Shown: positions 36,297 to 48,240 of the stretch, piece by piece
How positions within the stretch are numbered: the stretch's first letter is position 1
Layout of the letters: every line of letters begins with the position of its first letter
DNA from: Mesodorylaimus sp. YZB2_4
Taxonomy: Eukaryota > Nematoda > Enoplea > Dorylaimida > Dorylaimidae
Direction of reading: 5' to 3'
Length of the DNA: 64,000 nucleotides
Assembly (NCBI GenBank): GCA_030248295.1
Contig: JASANH010000965.1
Span: 248,001-312,000 of the forward strand
The notes under the pieces: generated by a model
Told to the model about the DNA's origin: nothing
Databases searched by the model: none
What the model saw: only the letters and a program-made list of their open reading frames with translations
Program-made: the position numbers and the translations under genes

Positions 36297-36735
36297 TGTC
36301 TTACACTCAAGGTCTTTGTTGATTCGGCGAAATTTCTGGCTTCAGCGCTGTGGGTATTGCATGATTGGGCTCCCAGGGCAAGACTTCATTGTTTGTGCGC
36401 TGGAGGATACTTTCGCCAATAGTCACAGTCACTCTCGCCCGCTGTGCTGAGGGCATTAACAGCTTTTCAACGTACATGGAGGGCTCTAATGATAGTGAGA
36501 GTCAATCGCAAAACCCATCTGCCACCGTTTCGCATACTGCAAGGATATTCTATATTTCAGCAAGCTAGAGTGACAAGGATCGCCTTATACAGTGGATTTA
36601 AAACACAGAAGCTTCCTCATATGTACATGTGCAATATGTATTAATGCATGTGTCGAATATAATAAGTTTATTTCTCATGCTATACTAATCGTTGTTGTAA
36701 TATGCTCGTACACTTTCACAAACCCTTCGTCATTA
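36297..36735. other. Intergenic spacer
   Basis: About 440 bp between the Tc1-like element and the lectin gene's stop. It is AT-rich toward 36640-36720. Nothing else was recognised. Confidence 0.4.
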
Positions 36736-38290
36736 TCAGCCATCGGGCGCATACGTGAAGCCGACACAATCGCTGCTAACGCGAACTCGATCCACATCTG
36801 CAAAGGACCACGCGAAAAGCTGACACGTGGTTTTGCTGGGGTCGAAGACGACGTTGAAACTGCGACACCATCTTCGCTGGGAGCAGACTAAAGCGCACTG
36901 CTTGGGTCCAGTTGATGCCAATGTTTCTACTGGTGTCTCATCGATGCATGAATTGACTTTTGTGTAATTCTGTGCTCGGGCTAAAAATCTGATATTCAGC
37001 CAGAAGTCGGTTTTAATGAACAGGACGCTTATAAATAAAAAAGTTTCCTCGAGATGAAGCCATTATTTCAATATTTAGAGAGTGACTTGGGAAATCTGTG
37101 ACTTACTTGAATACTCGCATATTGGAACTTTATACACGTACCCGCATGGACTGTCGCCCACGCGCATATAGTTGTCGAAGTATATGACGAAGCATCGAGG
37201 CGGGGGCTCGGTATGAAGGTCTTCGCAATTGCGTTTTCTTCCAAGCCAACTACTATTCACGAATGAATGCATGTTCACAGTCGTATTCTCGTCGTCATAC
37301 AGATTAATGGTCGGAGAATCGAAAGTGCACTCAGTAGCCTTCTTGATGTTTATTTCGTCCTTGATCGCAACCACAAGTTGTGCGTACGACAGCCCCAGTC
37401 CTAATTTGCTCTGAAATCAATACACTTACAGTACAGGCATGTTGGCCATCGTGGATTGTGTTCACAAGCGGATATACACAGCCAGGCAAATCCTACTGCA
37501 GGATTAAAGTAACCTACAGTATCCTGTTCCACGAGGAAGCTCTTTGGCGAGGAAATAGGGCATACTATCTGGCACCAGCTTTACGATCTGTCCCAACCAT
37601 AAGATCTGGAGCTATGCCGAAAACCCCTGCATACCCTGCCAAAACACGGTCTGGAAGAACTCAGGTTCTGTTGCGACTTTTTACTCGTCGTATGTAGTTT
37701 TGTTATAAGACCAGGTGATGGCCCTTCCAACCCGCCTGAAGACACAAAGACTGCTGCTTGCAGTCGCCTAGCTTGTTGTTGGGCTTCTGCAGCGTGTTAT
37801 GTACGCAATTTCTAACGGTGTTTACATCAAGGGTTGCAGCGATTTGTTCTGAATCAAAAAGCCCTAGCACAGCTTTTTTACCTGAGCAAAAGCGACGATC
37901 TTGTCGAACTCCAATTTAGTATGTACCTGGGCCAATTTGGAACCATATTTGCTGCATTCATTCCAGATATTCGACCAAGCCATCGGTGTTTGGGCGGAAT
38001 TTATTTGGAGCAGGAAATAGCATCGACTGCCCACAGGAACTCCCAAAAATTCATCTTTGCAAATCTTGTCGAAATCACTTTTGCGTGAGTAGCATTTGTT
38101 TATTGTATCTGAAATACATTGCACTGCTAGGATATTTGCTGGCAAGATTCTGCTTCTGGCTGCTTCATCGTACTGTACTTACCGTTCGTCACGATCGGTT
38201 TTGGATAGGCGCCATCTGCCGATGAGACAGAAAATATTGCCACCAGCAGGCAGCAGAAGCCACATCTTACGAGCGTTTTGATAAGCTCAG
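36736..38290 (-). CDS. Secreted C-type-lectin plus PAN/apple-like protein
   Basis: The first visible exon (about 38280-38190) gives a signal-peptide-like stretch (CGFCCLLVAIFSVSSADG). Its ATG is not in the same open frame, so an upstream exon or a different start is needed. The exon near 38090-37880 encodes the first half of a C-type lectin fold (SRCYFLL, AWSNIWNECSKYGSKLAQVHT). The exon at about 37374-37090 gives the second half (NSSWLGRKRNCE, PRCFVIYF, CGYVYKVPICEY). The last exon, about 36987-36736, encodes a PAN/apple-type segment (CIDETPVETLAS, QCALVCSQRRWCRSFNVVFD, CQLFAW) and ends in TYAPDG-stop. The canonical EPN/QPD and WND calcium motifs are not seen, so sugar binding is uncertain. 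Exon limits are approximate. Confidence 0.65.
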
Positions 38291-39396
38291 GGATAACCAG
38301 CCTGCGAATTCATGCAGTAGCACCAGCTGGTCGATAGTTCTCCAAATGTCTCTTTGCAGTGAAAAGTGTCAGAACTCAGAATTGGAGCTCTATGAGGTTC
38401 TAATGAATCGTAAGGGGTTTTCGGGCTACGTGGGGTCATAGATCTACGATAGTGATTTCACCAAAGTATTCAACCTGCCCGAATGAGTGGCCCAAAGATT
38501 GCTTGGCCAGCAAAATTGCTGACGATTTGGACTACAGTAGATAAATATGGGAGCATGCTATCGAAAATCCATTGCGCTGCTTTTTATTCGGAAAACCGTG
38601 TGCGGTCCTGTAAAGCCATTAGAATTCCGTGCGAGACGTATGCAGTGTCACATTTGGAAGAACTACTGTATCCGTCAGCTAGGCCATCGTACTGTAGAGG
38701 TGCAGCTACATTTCGAGCAGGGTGACCTGAGAAGGGAGCACTCCTCAATTAAGTGTCAAGTGGGATGAAGAAGCCATGCCTAGCTGGGGCTAGTTGTTGA
38801 ACCAAGTTCGAGTATTACCAAGCAACAGGGAGTGGACGCAATGGATTTGGGAAAGATAATAGTGCGAATGCCGTAATTAGTGAATCTGCTCCCATGGGAC
38901 CAGTCAAAGCTGGCCAGAAAACGCTCTCTGCTCCGACGATTGACGATCGATGAATAATCGAGCACATGGAAATGCAGAAAGATGGCCCATTCGATGCTTC
39001 AGGTTCACTTCGCCGTGCCCATGGGCCAATGGTGGTGAGTAACACGTTCCTCTTCGGAGTCTCAATTGTCGAAGCTGCAATTGCAGAAGCATTGCAGGGT
39101 CTTGGTGTCTTCAAGAAAATTTTAAATTTTCGAAGCTGGGGCGCCCTGCCCTTTTTTGTACAGCAGTGTGCAGCGCTCCTTGAGAGGGCTGCACACTCTT
39201 TGAGCATACAGTAGAATCAGGCAGTCTAGTCGATTCACATCAGGTGCTGTATGGCCTATTCTCAGCTACATCTGCAAACAGCTGTCAGGTAAGATAAACT
39301 TGTTCAGAGACACTTTCCTCGTCATTGGGTTTGTTTTCACCATTTGGCAGCTCACTCCTTTTCTAAGGACGCCTTCGTGGCGACCCAACTCCGCAA
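38291..39396. other. Region without a confident gene
   Basis: Several overlapping open frames on both strands (for example 38815-39207 minus and 38966-39214 plus) but no recognisable motif. It may include further exons of the secreted-protein candidate at 39397-39708 or 5' exons of the lectin gene. Confidence 0.3.
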
Positions 39397-39708
39397 TCAC
39401 GTCTCTAGCGACCTGCAGATGAGAACCAAAGTTGCGCAGTATGCAAGTAGATTTGCGAACAATTCTGGTGGAATCCAACCGAGCGCACTGAACAATTCTT
39501 TTGGTCGAGATGGAGATGGTTGTCGCTGTGTTTGTGTGCGGCAACCCACCTCACTGATTCCTGCTATGATATTAATTGATGAAGAAAAGAAGATGCGACC
39601 TGAAGTGAAATCTCCATTCCCCATTGAAATAATTGCCCTTGGATCAGCCTGTAAGGTCCCCAAATACAACAGGGGTAGGATAGTGTAAAGCACAGCCGCA
39701 GTAAGCAA
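39397..39708 (-). CDS. Possible small secreted protein exon
   Basis: A 103-residue frame begins with a convincing hydrophobic leader (MLTAAVLYTILPLLYLGTL, then QADPRA). The rest has no family signal and may be one exon of a longer gene continuing to about 38815, where other open frames lie on the same strand. It would be divergent from the cyclophilin gene, with about 80 bp between starts. The support is only the leader and the layout. It could be chance. Confidence 0.3.
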   Translation of the reverse strand: MLTAAVLYTILPLLYLGTLQADPRAIISMGNGDFTSGRIFFSSSINIIAGISEVGCRTQTQRQPSPSRPKELFSALGWIPPELFANLLAYCATLVLICRSLET

Positions 39709-39789
39709 TCATGCTAGCGTGTCCCAGAGCTCGTGTGTGGGCAGTTGATTGGCTTGCTCTTCGTTTGTATCGCACGTTTTTTTAAAATC

Positions 39790-40458
39790 ATGAGCCGTCC
39801 TCGCGTCTTCTTCGACATCACGATTGGTGGTAGTCCGGCTGGTCGTATAATCATGGAAGTCAGTGATATTCGTTTGTTCTCCATCGAAATAATAAATCTT
39901 TTTTGCAGTTGTACAGCGACATCACGCCGAAAACGGCCGAGAACTTCCGTTGCTTGTGTACGGGCGAGAAAGGGATGGGCAAGTTGGGCAAACCATTGCA
40001 CTTCAAGGGCTCCATTTTTCATCGCGTCATTCCCCAGTTCATGTGCCAAGTGAGTCAGATTTGTTTCGATCAGTTCGACTGACGGAGACTCAACTGTTCA
40101 GGGCGGCGATTTCACTCGCGGCAACGGCACTGGCGGAGAGTCGATCTACGGAGAAAAGTTCCCCGACGAGAACTTCAAGGAGAAGCACACCAAGCCCGGG
40201 GTCCTGTCCATGGCCAATGCCGGACCGAATACGAACGGGTCGCAGTTCTTCTTGACCACGGTGAAGACGTCGTGGTGAGTAAGGACTAGAAGACTCCACT
40301 TAAAGGTCATGACACCGCCTTCTAGGTTGGACGGGAAGCACGTCGTGTTCGGGCACGTGGCCGAGGGCATGGACGTCGTGAAAAAGATGGAACAGCAAGG
40401 AAGTCAGTCGGGAACGCCAAAAGCCGAAGTGAAAATCGCCGACTGTGGTCAGTTGTGA
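39790..40458 (+). CDS. PPIA: Cyclophilin A-type peptidyl-prolyl isomerase
   Basis: Cytosolic cis-trans prolyl isomerase. Four exons join exactly: 39790-39858, 39909-40049, 40102-40274 and 40326-40458, giving 171 residues, close to the usual 165. Active-site residues are present: [15 protein letters not shown] (R and F of the catalytic site, Q63 equivalent), then [27 protein letters not shown] and the tryptophan in [15 protein letters not shown] that binds cyclosporin in this family. There is no signal peptide or organelle tail. GC content is higher than in its surroundings, as often seen in highly expressed genes. Introns are about 50 bp. Confidence 0.96.
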
Positions 40459-41315
40459 GAAGTCGAATCGGAGATGTGATTGCTGGGTGATGGATGAAAA
40501 GGAGAAGACGGGCGCATTTTACTAATGCTTGCTGATGATGCTTACAAATGTTTGTACAATAGGGTAGAAGTTTCGAAGAATGAGAAGGAACAAAGCTCTA
40601 TGTGTCGCGACGTTCGTTTTGGGGTATTTTTGCGTTGGCTCAGCTGGTCTTTGGTTTCTAACGCACATCATCAGTGCGCATTTCTGTTCGATGGTGTACG
40701 CTGGAGGGATAAACTTTTGCGAGTCTTCTGCGCCGTAGTACTGTTAGAACAACTGTAGGTACTATAGAATGTTTTTGGTATTGATCTTTCTAGGGTTTTG
40801 ACAACCATTTGACCGCAGTCATCTTGTCAAACCCGATGGTAGCCGATACGTGGGCCAACCAATAGTGGCTAGCGCTGAGTCATTAAGCTTCCCACTGCAT
40901 AAAAGTCAACTCGTTTAGAACTAATGTGGCCGTGCATACTCCATACGCGCGTGCGCTTGCGCATACTCCATACTCCATACGTGCGTGTACTAATGTGCAC
41001 GGCCACTGTGTGCCAGTCTCGGCCGTCCTGAAAATTGTGGCCCCGTCCCGATCTAGGGACTCCGCTAAACCGGCTTTCTTTGTGCCATCAGACCACTACA
41101 AACGGTGTGGCACACATCTCGGTCTGCTGCACTGCTCCTACAACAAGGAAGCACCAAGAATGAGGTCGAAAGCGGAATCATTTTCTATTTCAGGCTTCTA
41201 GTGACCCATTGCGCGGTGTGTCGACTGCGTCAAGTTCGTTTTCACTAGACTTCAATAAATGGATCAGATGCTGAAGGGCATTCCCTTTGTACCTTTTGAC
41301 TTTGATTTTTAAGGT
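40459..41315. other. 3' flank of PPIA and intergenic
   Basis: No gene seen. Near 40927-41003 a short cluster of 'CATACTCCATAC' units is bracketed by GGCCGTGCA and its inverse TGCACGGCC. Confidence 0.4.
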
Positions 41316-41815
41316 TTTGACATGAGCCGCAGTTGAGCTGTTGACTTTGGGACCAACTGTAGGTTCGCAACAGCACAGTTTGGTAAGCCCTTTCACCTTC
41401 AGGCAGCTCTACCCACCGTACGGTCTCACCAGCAACCAGCCTCTCGACTCTCTCATGCAGAATGCCCTTGCAAAGAATGTGGACTCAACGTTTTTGGACT
41501 GCCACACAGCAGAGCACTGGTTGGGCTTATCTGAAAAAAGTCAGCTTACCATTAAATCTCGAAAATCCGATCTGCTAAAAAAGCTTTTCTAATTTCATTT
41601 TCACACCGAAAAAAAGTTACAGTGTGCATCAATAATAACGAAATACAATGACGGGAAAAGGACAACGAGGATTCTGTATGACTGCCCTTTTTCCCCGAAC
41701 CTTGAGAACTTTTTCCTTCGACCTAAAACTTCTTTCATCCATCCCCTACAAACCACAAATGTTACTCCGGTTCAAGAATGAGTGACTCCTTTCTCATGGT
41801 TCCACATAGGAGACT
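41316..41815 (-). pseudogene. Duplicated GPCR 3' end (pseudogene fragment)
   Basis: About 500 bp homologous to 32064-32572. It includes the last roughly 20 codons of the GPCR (41760-41815, now degenerate) and its 3' flank, in the same orientation. Many substitutions and small indels separate the copies. Upstream GPCR coding sequence is absent, so this is a non-functional remnant. Confidence 0.82.
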
Positions 41816-42094
41816 TTGTCACTCCTTTTTTGGCCTTAGGTACGTATGCTTTAGCGTGAATAAGTATCTTATCTATACCTATTCGTGCACTGGTTCAGGG
41901 AGTTGGTTTGCCTCTAACTGTAAGTAGTAGGTCAAGGCAAGACGCAGGACTGACTTGTGTGAGCGAGTTTGAAGTCTGTTGACTTATTTAATTTGCAAGC
42001 ACAGGCGGCAGCTGATATTTTAAAAATTCCTGATCTGAATTGCAATTTGGGACTAGACTTTGAAACTTTGAGGTCACTTGACTTTGAGGTTTGA

Positions 42095-42660
42095 GGGTAT
42101 TGTCCATGCCATCACGCCGTTCTGTTTTGGAATACGGCTCTGTATGCTGGGATCCGGAAGCTGATATTTCTGAATTGGAACGTTCGCAGTTTTATGCGCT
42201 TAGGCTGTATCTAAACGATTTTAAGTGCACTTATTAGGATGCTTTAAGCAGAGCCAGCTGGTCGTCACTTAGCGATAGGAGAAAGTGTCTGAAGCAATGT
42301 CAATTTCATAAGCATTATCATGGCTTGCATGATTCTCCTACGAGTCGATTTGTTCGCAGATATGTAAACCGAGCCAGTGCAAGGACTTGTGAGGCTCCAT
42401 CTTATCGCACTATAGTCGACTTCCGTGCACATTTTCCCACGTGGGCAAATACCAAACTTAAGTAAATATTTTTCTTCTGATTTGTCAAAGAACAAAGAAC
42501 TCATTGTTTGCATGCGTGTAATTGGCTTCGAATTAACTGACTGTTTCTCTTTCGTTCTTCCTCTCCCTCTCGTGCGCTCATGGAGCACGTTACAAAAAGA
42601 ATCAACGATTTGAATCCTTCACTTGCTTACTTTTTTATTCAAACCCTAATCCATTGTTAT
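42095..42660 (+). mobile_element. Non-LTR retrotransposon RT C-terminal remnant
   Basis: The plus strand reads VLEYGSVCWDPEADISELERSQ, then after an internal stop WSSLSDRRKCLKQCQFHKHYHG and DLNPS near the end. This is the thumb and C-terminal part of a LINE RT, the same domain as at 29794-30315 but a different family. It has several stops. No 5' part is present. Confidence 0.75.
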
Positions 42661-42721
42661 TTGATCTTTTCAACCCAGATTTGACAGGTGGGGGGGGGGT
42701 AATTAACTAGGGAGACAACCT

Positions 42722-42886
42722 CTACTTTCCCAGGGTTGAGGCATCTGCCTCTCACGCACATGTATACCTAGGCGGGCACTTTCGCACTTACAAGCCAGCG
42801 ATAGAGTCCCGCCCTGGTAAAAATGGTTGCTTCTGTATGCCTTCCTTGACCATAGGTCTATAGGGCAAAAAATGAAGTGACATAAC
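42722..42886 (+). repeat. tRNA-derived SINE, family A, copy 2
   Basis: It shares GAGGCATCTGCCTCTCACGC, GCACTTACA and a degenerate box B (GAGTCCCGCCCTGGTA) with the copies at 5015, 48062 and 63113, then CCTTGACC and GTGACATAAC at the 3' end. Box A is decayed. It follows directly on a poly-G run at about 42688. Confidence 0.65.
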
Positions 42887-44356
42887 ATCATTCGAATTCA
42901 TCTGCTATCCGTTCTTTAAAGGGGGCAAGAGTACATATTCAGAAGACAGCTGTATGAATTATTTTCTTTGTCCTACAAGGCGAAATTTTGTCCAGGCGTA
43001 CATAGGTGCCTTTTGATGTGAAAGATTGATCGGATGTAGGAGCCACCTGGAAAGCCTTTACCAGGAGTACCTCAACTAGATGACGCGCAAAAAGACTCAC
43101 ATTCATAAACTCGCAATGCCGCTGTCAGCTTGCGAGAAAGTGCTCCAATCGTTTGAAATTAGCCGCTTTGGGTAATGGGTTCTGCTAAAAATTATAGATG
43201 TTACATTTGAACAGAAGGAAAAAAGGAAGCGAACTACCCGCTCCCAAGCGGAATGGCCAGGGACTGACGGAAGGGCATTGCACGGAATGGAAGATGGTGA
43301 GAAGAAAAGGTGAGTCGTGCTGACAGTGAGTATTGTCTGTTGATGGCCATTTGCAAAATATACTTTACCCCATCCGAGATGGGGTTATTCGCGGAAGTAT
43401 TTGTGTACCATAGACCATAGACACAAGCCATAGAAAGACAGCTGCGACGATCACCGACTTAAAAAAATGCGCCTCCTTCCCCAAATTAACTCCTTGTGAT
43501 CCCTTCCGCGAGTAATGAACGAAATAGGCGAGAACAATCACGTTGAAACGAGCACACATGTCGTGCGGCAATCTGAGCTGACGGCAATATGGAAAACGGA
43601 TTATACACGAGCAAAAACCGAGCACATTGACCCAGAAAAGCGCTTCCATCAAGAAGTGCTATGACTTTGCACAAAACGGGCTATAGGCGCATGTTCTCCT
43701 TTTTGGAGGGGGATCATCTACATATTTGGCCGATTATGAGAATATACACCCTTATATGTGATTGTGTGTGCGTAGGAAGAGGGGTAATTTGGGGCGAAAG
43801 TTTACTGGTTACGCACGTACGAACGTGCACAGTGCCTAGGCAGGTTTATGAGCGCATGGATCGGAAATAGCATCGTTTGTACATGGACGAAAGGGAGACT
43901 GATGGCAAGGGCTAAATGAAGAGAGTGATTACTTGCAGCTAGCTAACCGAGCGGAATTCGGCCGGTACCCAGAATAGGATGCATAAAGGTGGGTGAAAAG
44001 CACCAGCAATATTGTTGGCTCTCAGTCATTGGGCATTGGGTTGAGCCCCGGTTAGCCTAGAGGTACCTGTGTAAGTAGTTCGTATCACAAGAGTAAGCAG
44101 TTTCAGGAATCCTTTCCTAATGGCGATACGAAGGGGTTTGCTGCTCCGATTACTGCCTGCCGTTGGGAATCGGGGGGGGGGGATGGCGGTGTGATTGATG
44201 GGGAATAGGACACGGCAACTTAAAACCAGAGCTAATTTAAGGAGCAGAGTTTAGCCAAAGCAAAAAGCTGAAAAGTAAACGAAACAAGAAATTGAATCGA
44301 ATGGAAAGTGGAGGTAAGCCTGTTTGACTGAATCGTGTTCCAGAACTGACTTCATC
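42887..44356. other. Upstream region of the anoctamin gene
   Basis: About 1.47 kb with no coding gene that I can support. It contains a 10-base G run near 44171 and, near 44046, a short box-A-like CCCCGGTTAGCCTAGAGGT, possibly a SINE head. It should hold the anoctamin promoter. Confidence 0.35.
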
Positions 44357-47300
44357 ATGCAGGGATGTAAAAGTCGGCCCACTCACGGTCAAACTTATAC
44401 GGTTTCAGAGTCAAGAGAAGAAGATGATACCGACCTCTCAGTAGGCGGCCCAATGGGCGCGGTGACCATTGATGATGGCATCAACGGTTTGGATCGATGG
44501 CAGCTTGGAAACGACGGGAAGCTGGATCAAGCTGTACTAAGCACTGGGATGGCTTTGCAGGGCCAGGGAAGTTCAATATCTGCTGCAGATAGAAAGCAGA
44601 CACCTGAGATCAGCCGAGGTCCAAAAGGAACCTATTTTCGAGACCAGGTTCGGCGAATCGACTACGTTCTTGCATATGAGCAGCCACGCCATGGATCTAA
44701 TCTGGTGCAGATGGTCAATAATTTGATCGGCTTGTCTCATCAACAAGCACATCGTTGGCTGAAGAGAGTATCCCCGACATCCAGTGAAAGGTCATCACCA
44801 CTACCCCAGCCTGATAAGCAGCAACGAAGAGAATTCTATTTGAGCCAACTCCTGAAGGCCGGATTGGAATTAGAGATGCACGAATACGACGAAAAGGGAG
44901 AGGCGGGAAGCCGGAAACTGGTCTTCGTGAAGATACACGCTCCGTGGCCAGTACTCAAACTGGGGGCTGAAAAATTGAAAATCAAGTTGCCTCTGAAGCT
45001 CAAAGATCACAGAGTGAGCAGGAGAAGCGAAAATGAAGTCGAGAGAAAGTGGTTCAAGTGGGACTGGCTGAACTGGAACAAGGCTGATGATGACCCATCA
45101 TTGGAATTCGGAGACCACATACCCTGGCCGTTCTCCAACGATCAGATCAATCGATTCGATTTGCCCCAATCGAATCCGGAGGGCCTATTGGCACCTTGTC
45201 GCAGGTCTGAAATAGTGTGGCAGATGATGCAGTCCGCCTGCAATGATCCCCTGTGCGAGAAGGGCAGGGGCATCGAGAGTCTGTTGGAGCACGGGTTGTT
45301 CGAAGCGGCCTATCCCTTGCACGACGGGGACTACAAATACAAGGCCAGGGGCGTATCCCCAAACCAGTACACCACCAGGCAACGCCTACACGCTGAATGG
45401 GCCACCATGCGGAGGGCCTTCTCTGGCCAACCGTTGAATCGCATCAGGAATTATTTTGGGGAAAAAGTGGCCTTCTACTTCGCCTTCATGGATTTCTACT
45501 CAAAAATGCTTATCATCCCATCCTTTTTCGGCCTCCTGGCGTTCCTGTATGGCCTGATCAATTCTCTAACACCTTCTGCGAAGCAAGATTTAGCTCGTGT
45601 ATGCGACGAAAGTCAGGAGCCAGGCATGAATATAGAATGTCCGATCTGCCCGCCTCCAGCCTGCTCGCCACACGAGTTGGGCTCTGAAGAGAGATGCGAG
45701 CGGATCTATTGGCAGTATCGATTGGACAACACGACCACCTTTGTCACTGCATCGCTAAATGTCCTATGGTGCATTTTCTTCGTCAAGTTTTGGCACCGAC
45801 GCGAAGCCAGATTGGCAATGGAGTGGGGTACTCACGACGCGGGAAGTGGAAGGAGAGTTGTGCGACCAGACTATGTCAAGCGAGCCACCAGCCAAAGAAG
45901 GAATGCCGTAACGGATGAATTGGAGCCATTGGTATCCAAGTCGAGCAAAATGATTTGGAAGACTGTTTCCGCACTGATCACCTTCTCCTTGCTCTGCGCA
46001 GCCGTTGTTTGCCTGGCTCTATTGATCGTGACCCGTGTGGCTATGTATGGCGAATTCAAGAAACTGGGAGGGTTCTTCAAGACGTATAACATCGACACAG
46101 CCAGATGGATTCAGCACGGGCTTATGTTCGTTATGGTAACTGCGTTCGAAGCTGCTTATCATCGAGTCGCGGAGCACTTGACCAAGTGGGAGTGCCCCAG
46201 GACGACGTCCGAATACTTGTCCAGCCTGCTGTGGAAGGTGTTCATATTCGCCGAGCTTGTGGACTTTCTGCCCATCGCGTACGCGGCTTGGATCAAAGGA
46301 CAATTCTGGAGTACGCCCAGACAATTGAGCCACATCACAGAAATGTGTGAAGCAGGAGGTAAGGTCATCTGGCCACAGACAGGACCTGCAGGAGTAGGGG
46401 AGGTCATTTTAGCAAGCAAGAACCTCTGCACACTTTCTTCTTCCAGGCTGCATGAGCGAGGTGATCGAGTTGGTTGCCGTTTTGCTCTTACTTCGCTTAT
46501 TTATACAAAACTTGGCGGAGGCTGCATGGCCGGCCCTAAAAGGTGCTTGGCATCGATTTCTAACAGTTAGACGCGGAGTCATTCGAAAAATGAAGGATTC
46601 AGTTGTTCACCTGAGCCAATGGTCTCAGTTTCTGAAGGATTATCATTTGGGCAAGCTTCCACTGGATGGTGTATCTCCAGAATACATGGAGATGATGATA
46701 CAGTTTTCATTCGTGGCTTTTTTCGTACCAGCCTTGCCGCTGGCTCCATTAATTTGCCTGATCAACAACATTGGTAAGTGTCAGGGTGTAATAAGTCTGG
46801 GTCCGTATTACTTCGGGGAGTGACCAGTGGAGCTTTTGCACCACGCTAAAAACCAGGGCAGACAACCAAGTCTTCCGACCTGCCCATGGCTGAAACGTCA
46901 CCCTGACGGGGACGCTTCCAGCTGCTAGCTCCGTGTAAAGGATTGCTCACCAGTTGAGCCTTTACAAGGGATTGAGCTGACGGCTAGTGATATAAGTGGG
47001 TGGCTACTACATATCAGGATGTGATAGTAAGTGTTCAAAACCAATTGTAAGCCAGGTAAATTGCATTTACGATGTCTCATGATCCTAGGAGATGATGCAG
47101 TCTAACTGCTCCTATCAGCTTCACAATTTGTAGCACCGTTAAAACATCTTTCTACCTCGCTGAAAATAAACCTACCAGTTGCAGACTATTTATGTTTCAG
47201 TCGAAATCCGTATCGACTCTTTTAATTTCCTGGCCTCGCACCGTCGCCCTTCGCCAGTCCGTGTGCCAGGCATCCAAATTTGGAATAAATTTCTGGACAT

Positions 47301-47874
47301 AATTGTCAAGCTGTCTGTTGTGGTAAATGCTAGTTTGCTGGCCTTTACAAGCGAACTCGTCCCGTGGCTCATGCACGCATATGTTGTTCCTGGACACAAT
47401 GGGACTTTTGCCGAATATGTGAGCTGGAGCCTCTCGTGGCAGCCTCTCGATGAATGGGAGGATTGGATGGAATACGCTAAACACAATCGAGAATCAGGTG
47501 GAGAAACATTGGACGAAGAGGAAAGAAGTTTCCTAAATTTGACCCAGTGCGCCTATTTTGGTCACAGACACACACAAGAGCCGCAGGGAGGGACCATAGT
47601 GTTTTATGAGATCATGTGTGCACGGCTGCTAACATTTTCACTTTTCGTGGTCGTCTTTTACTTCCTGACCTATGTGATCAACTCGTGCATCGACGACATT
47701 CCCAAGGATGTGCGCGATGTGATGAACAGACGGCAGTACTTGGTGACAAAGGCCTTGGAAAATGAAGCCCTTCAACGACTTCGGAAAAGTAGTGGATATG
47801 TGGCAGGATCTGGGGGTTTGATTAGGGCCTTGCAGAAAGAGGAATCGGGCTTGATAAGTATGAGCGAACGATAA
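44357..47874 (+). CDS. Anoctamin / TMEM16 family channel or scramblase
   Basis: Calcium-activated chloride channel or lipid scramblase, ten TM segments. Three exons join in frame: 44357-46358, 46447-46773 and 47201-47874, giving 1000 residues. The N-terminal dimerisation domain carries FRDQVRRIDYVLAYE. The anoctamin domain begins near IRNYFGEKVAFYFAFMDFY (TM1). Calcium-site residues follow: QNLAE in TM6, PEYMEMMIQF in TM7 (two Glu) and EIRIDSFNF in TM8 (Glu and Asp). In TM6 the residue four before the Glu is Gln, where vertebrate ANO1 has Asn. The other five ligands are kept. A cysteine cluster (CPICPPPAC) sits in the first extracellular loop. The start at 44357 is the first ATG in frame. Pieces of this gene recur at 15819-16035 and 26366-27601. 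Confidence 0.92.
46792..46950 (+). repeat. Dispersed 160-bp repeat (family C), copy 2
   Basis: Inverse-orientation partner of 8837-8998, lying in the second intron of the anoctamin gene. The shared blocks are listed under copy 1. Confidence 0.75.
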
Positions 47875-48061
47875 GATAATGATAATATAAAGGTTGAAAC
47901 AGGTATCCGTCGGAATATGATTAAGATGATGTTAGATTAGACGAGAAATATGTATCCTGGTATGGTTAGGTGTTACCATTATTTCATAGCCACAGTGTAT
48001 ATAATTATTCGGCGCATTGGACTTTGGTTTTGTACCGCACACATATTACTGTAGTTTGCTC

Positions 48062-48240
48062 TCATGAGCTCATGTCATGTCATACTTTATCCATAGCCAA
48101 GCACAGTACAGCGCACTCGAGGGCTAAGGAGCATATAATTGACAATCATTTTGTACCGAGGCGGGAGTCGAACCCTCCCCTGTAAGTGCGCACCCAGCGT
48201 GAGAGGCAGACGTCTAACCCACTAGGCCACGACCCCGGTA
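48062..48240 (-). repeat. tRNA-derived SINE, family A, copy 3 (best preserved)
   Basis: On the minus strand this reads box A (GTGGCCTAGTGGGTTAGACG), a short spacer, box B (GGTTCGACTCCCGCC), a tRNA-unrelated body (CTTAGCCCTCGAGTGCGCTG, TTGGCTATGGATAAAGTATG) and a terminal (ATGAC)n tail. It defines the uninterrupted structure of the family, about 180 bp. Confidence 0.85.

Noticed and set aside
40926..41003. CRISPR-like or satellite array of CATACTCCATAC units
   Set aside because: Only a few imperfect units without regular spacers. The genome is eukaryotic.
48062..48240. Functional tRNA gene
   Set aside because: Boxes A and B are present, but the spacer and acceptor stem do not fit a cloverleaf, and three more copies exist, so it is a SINE.
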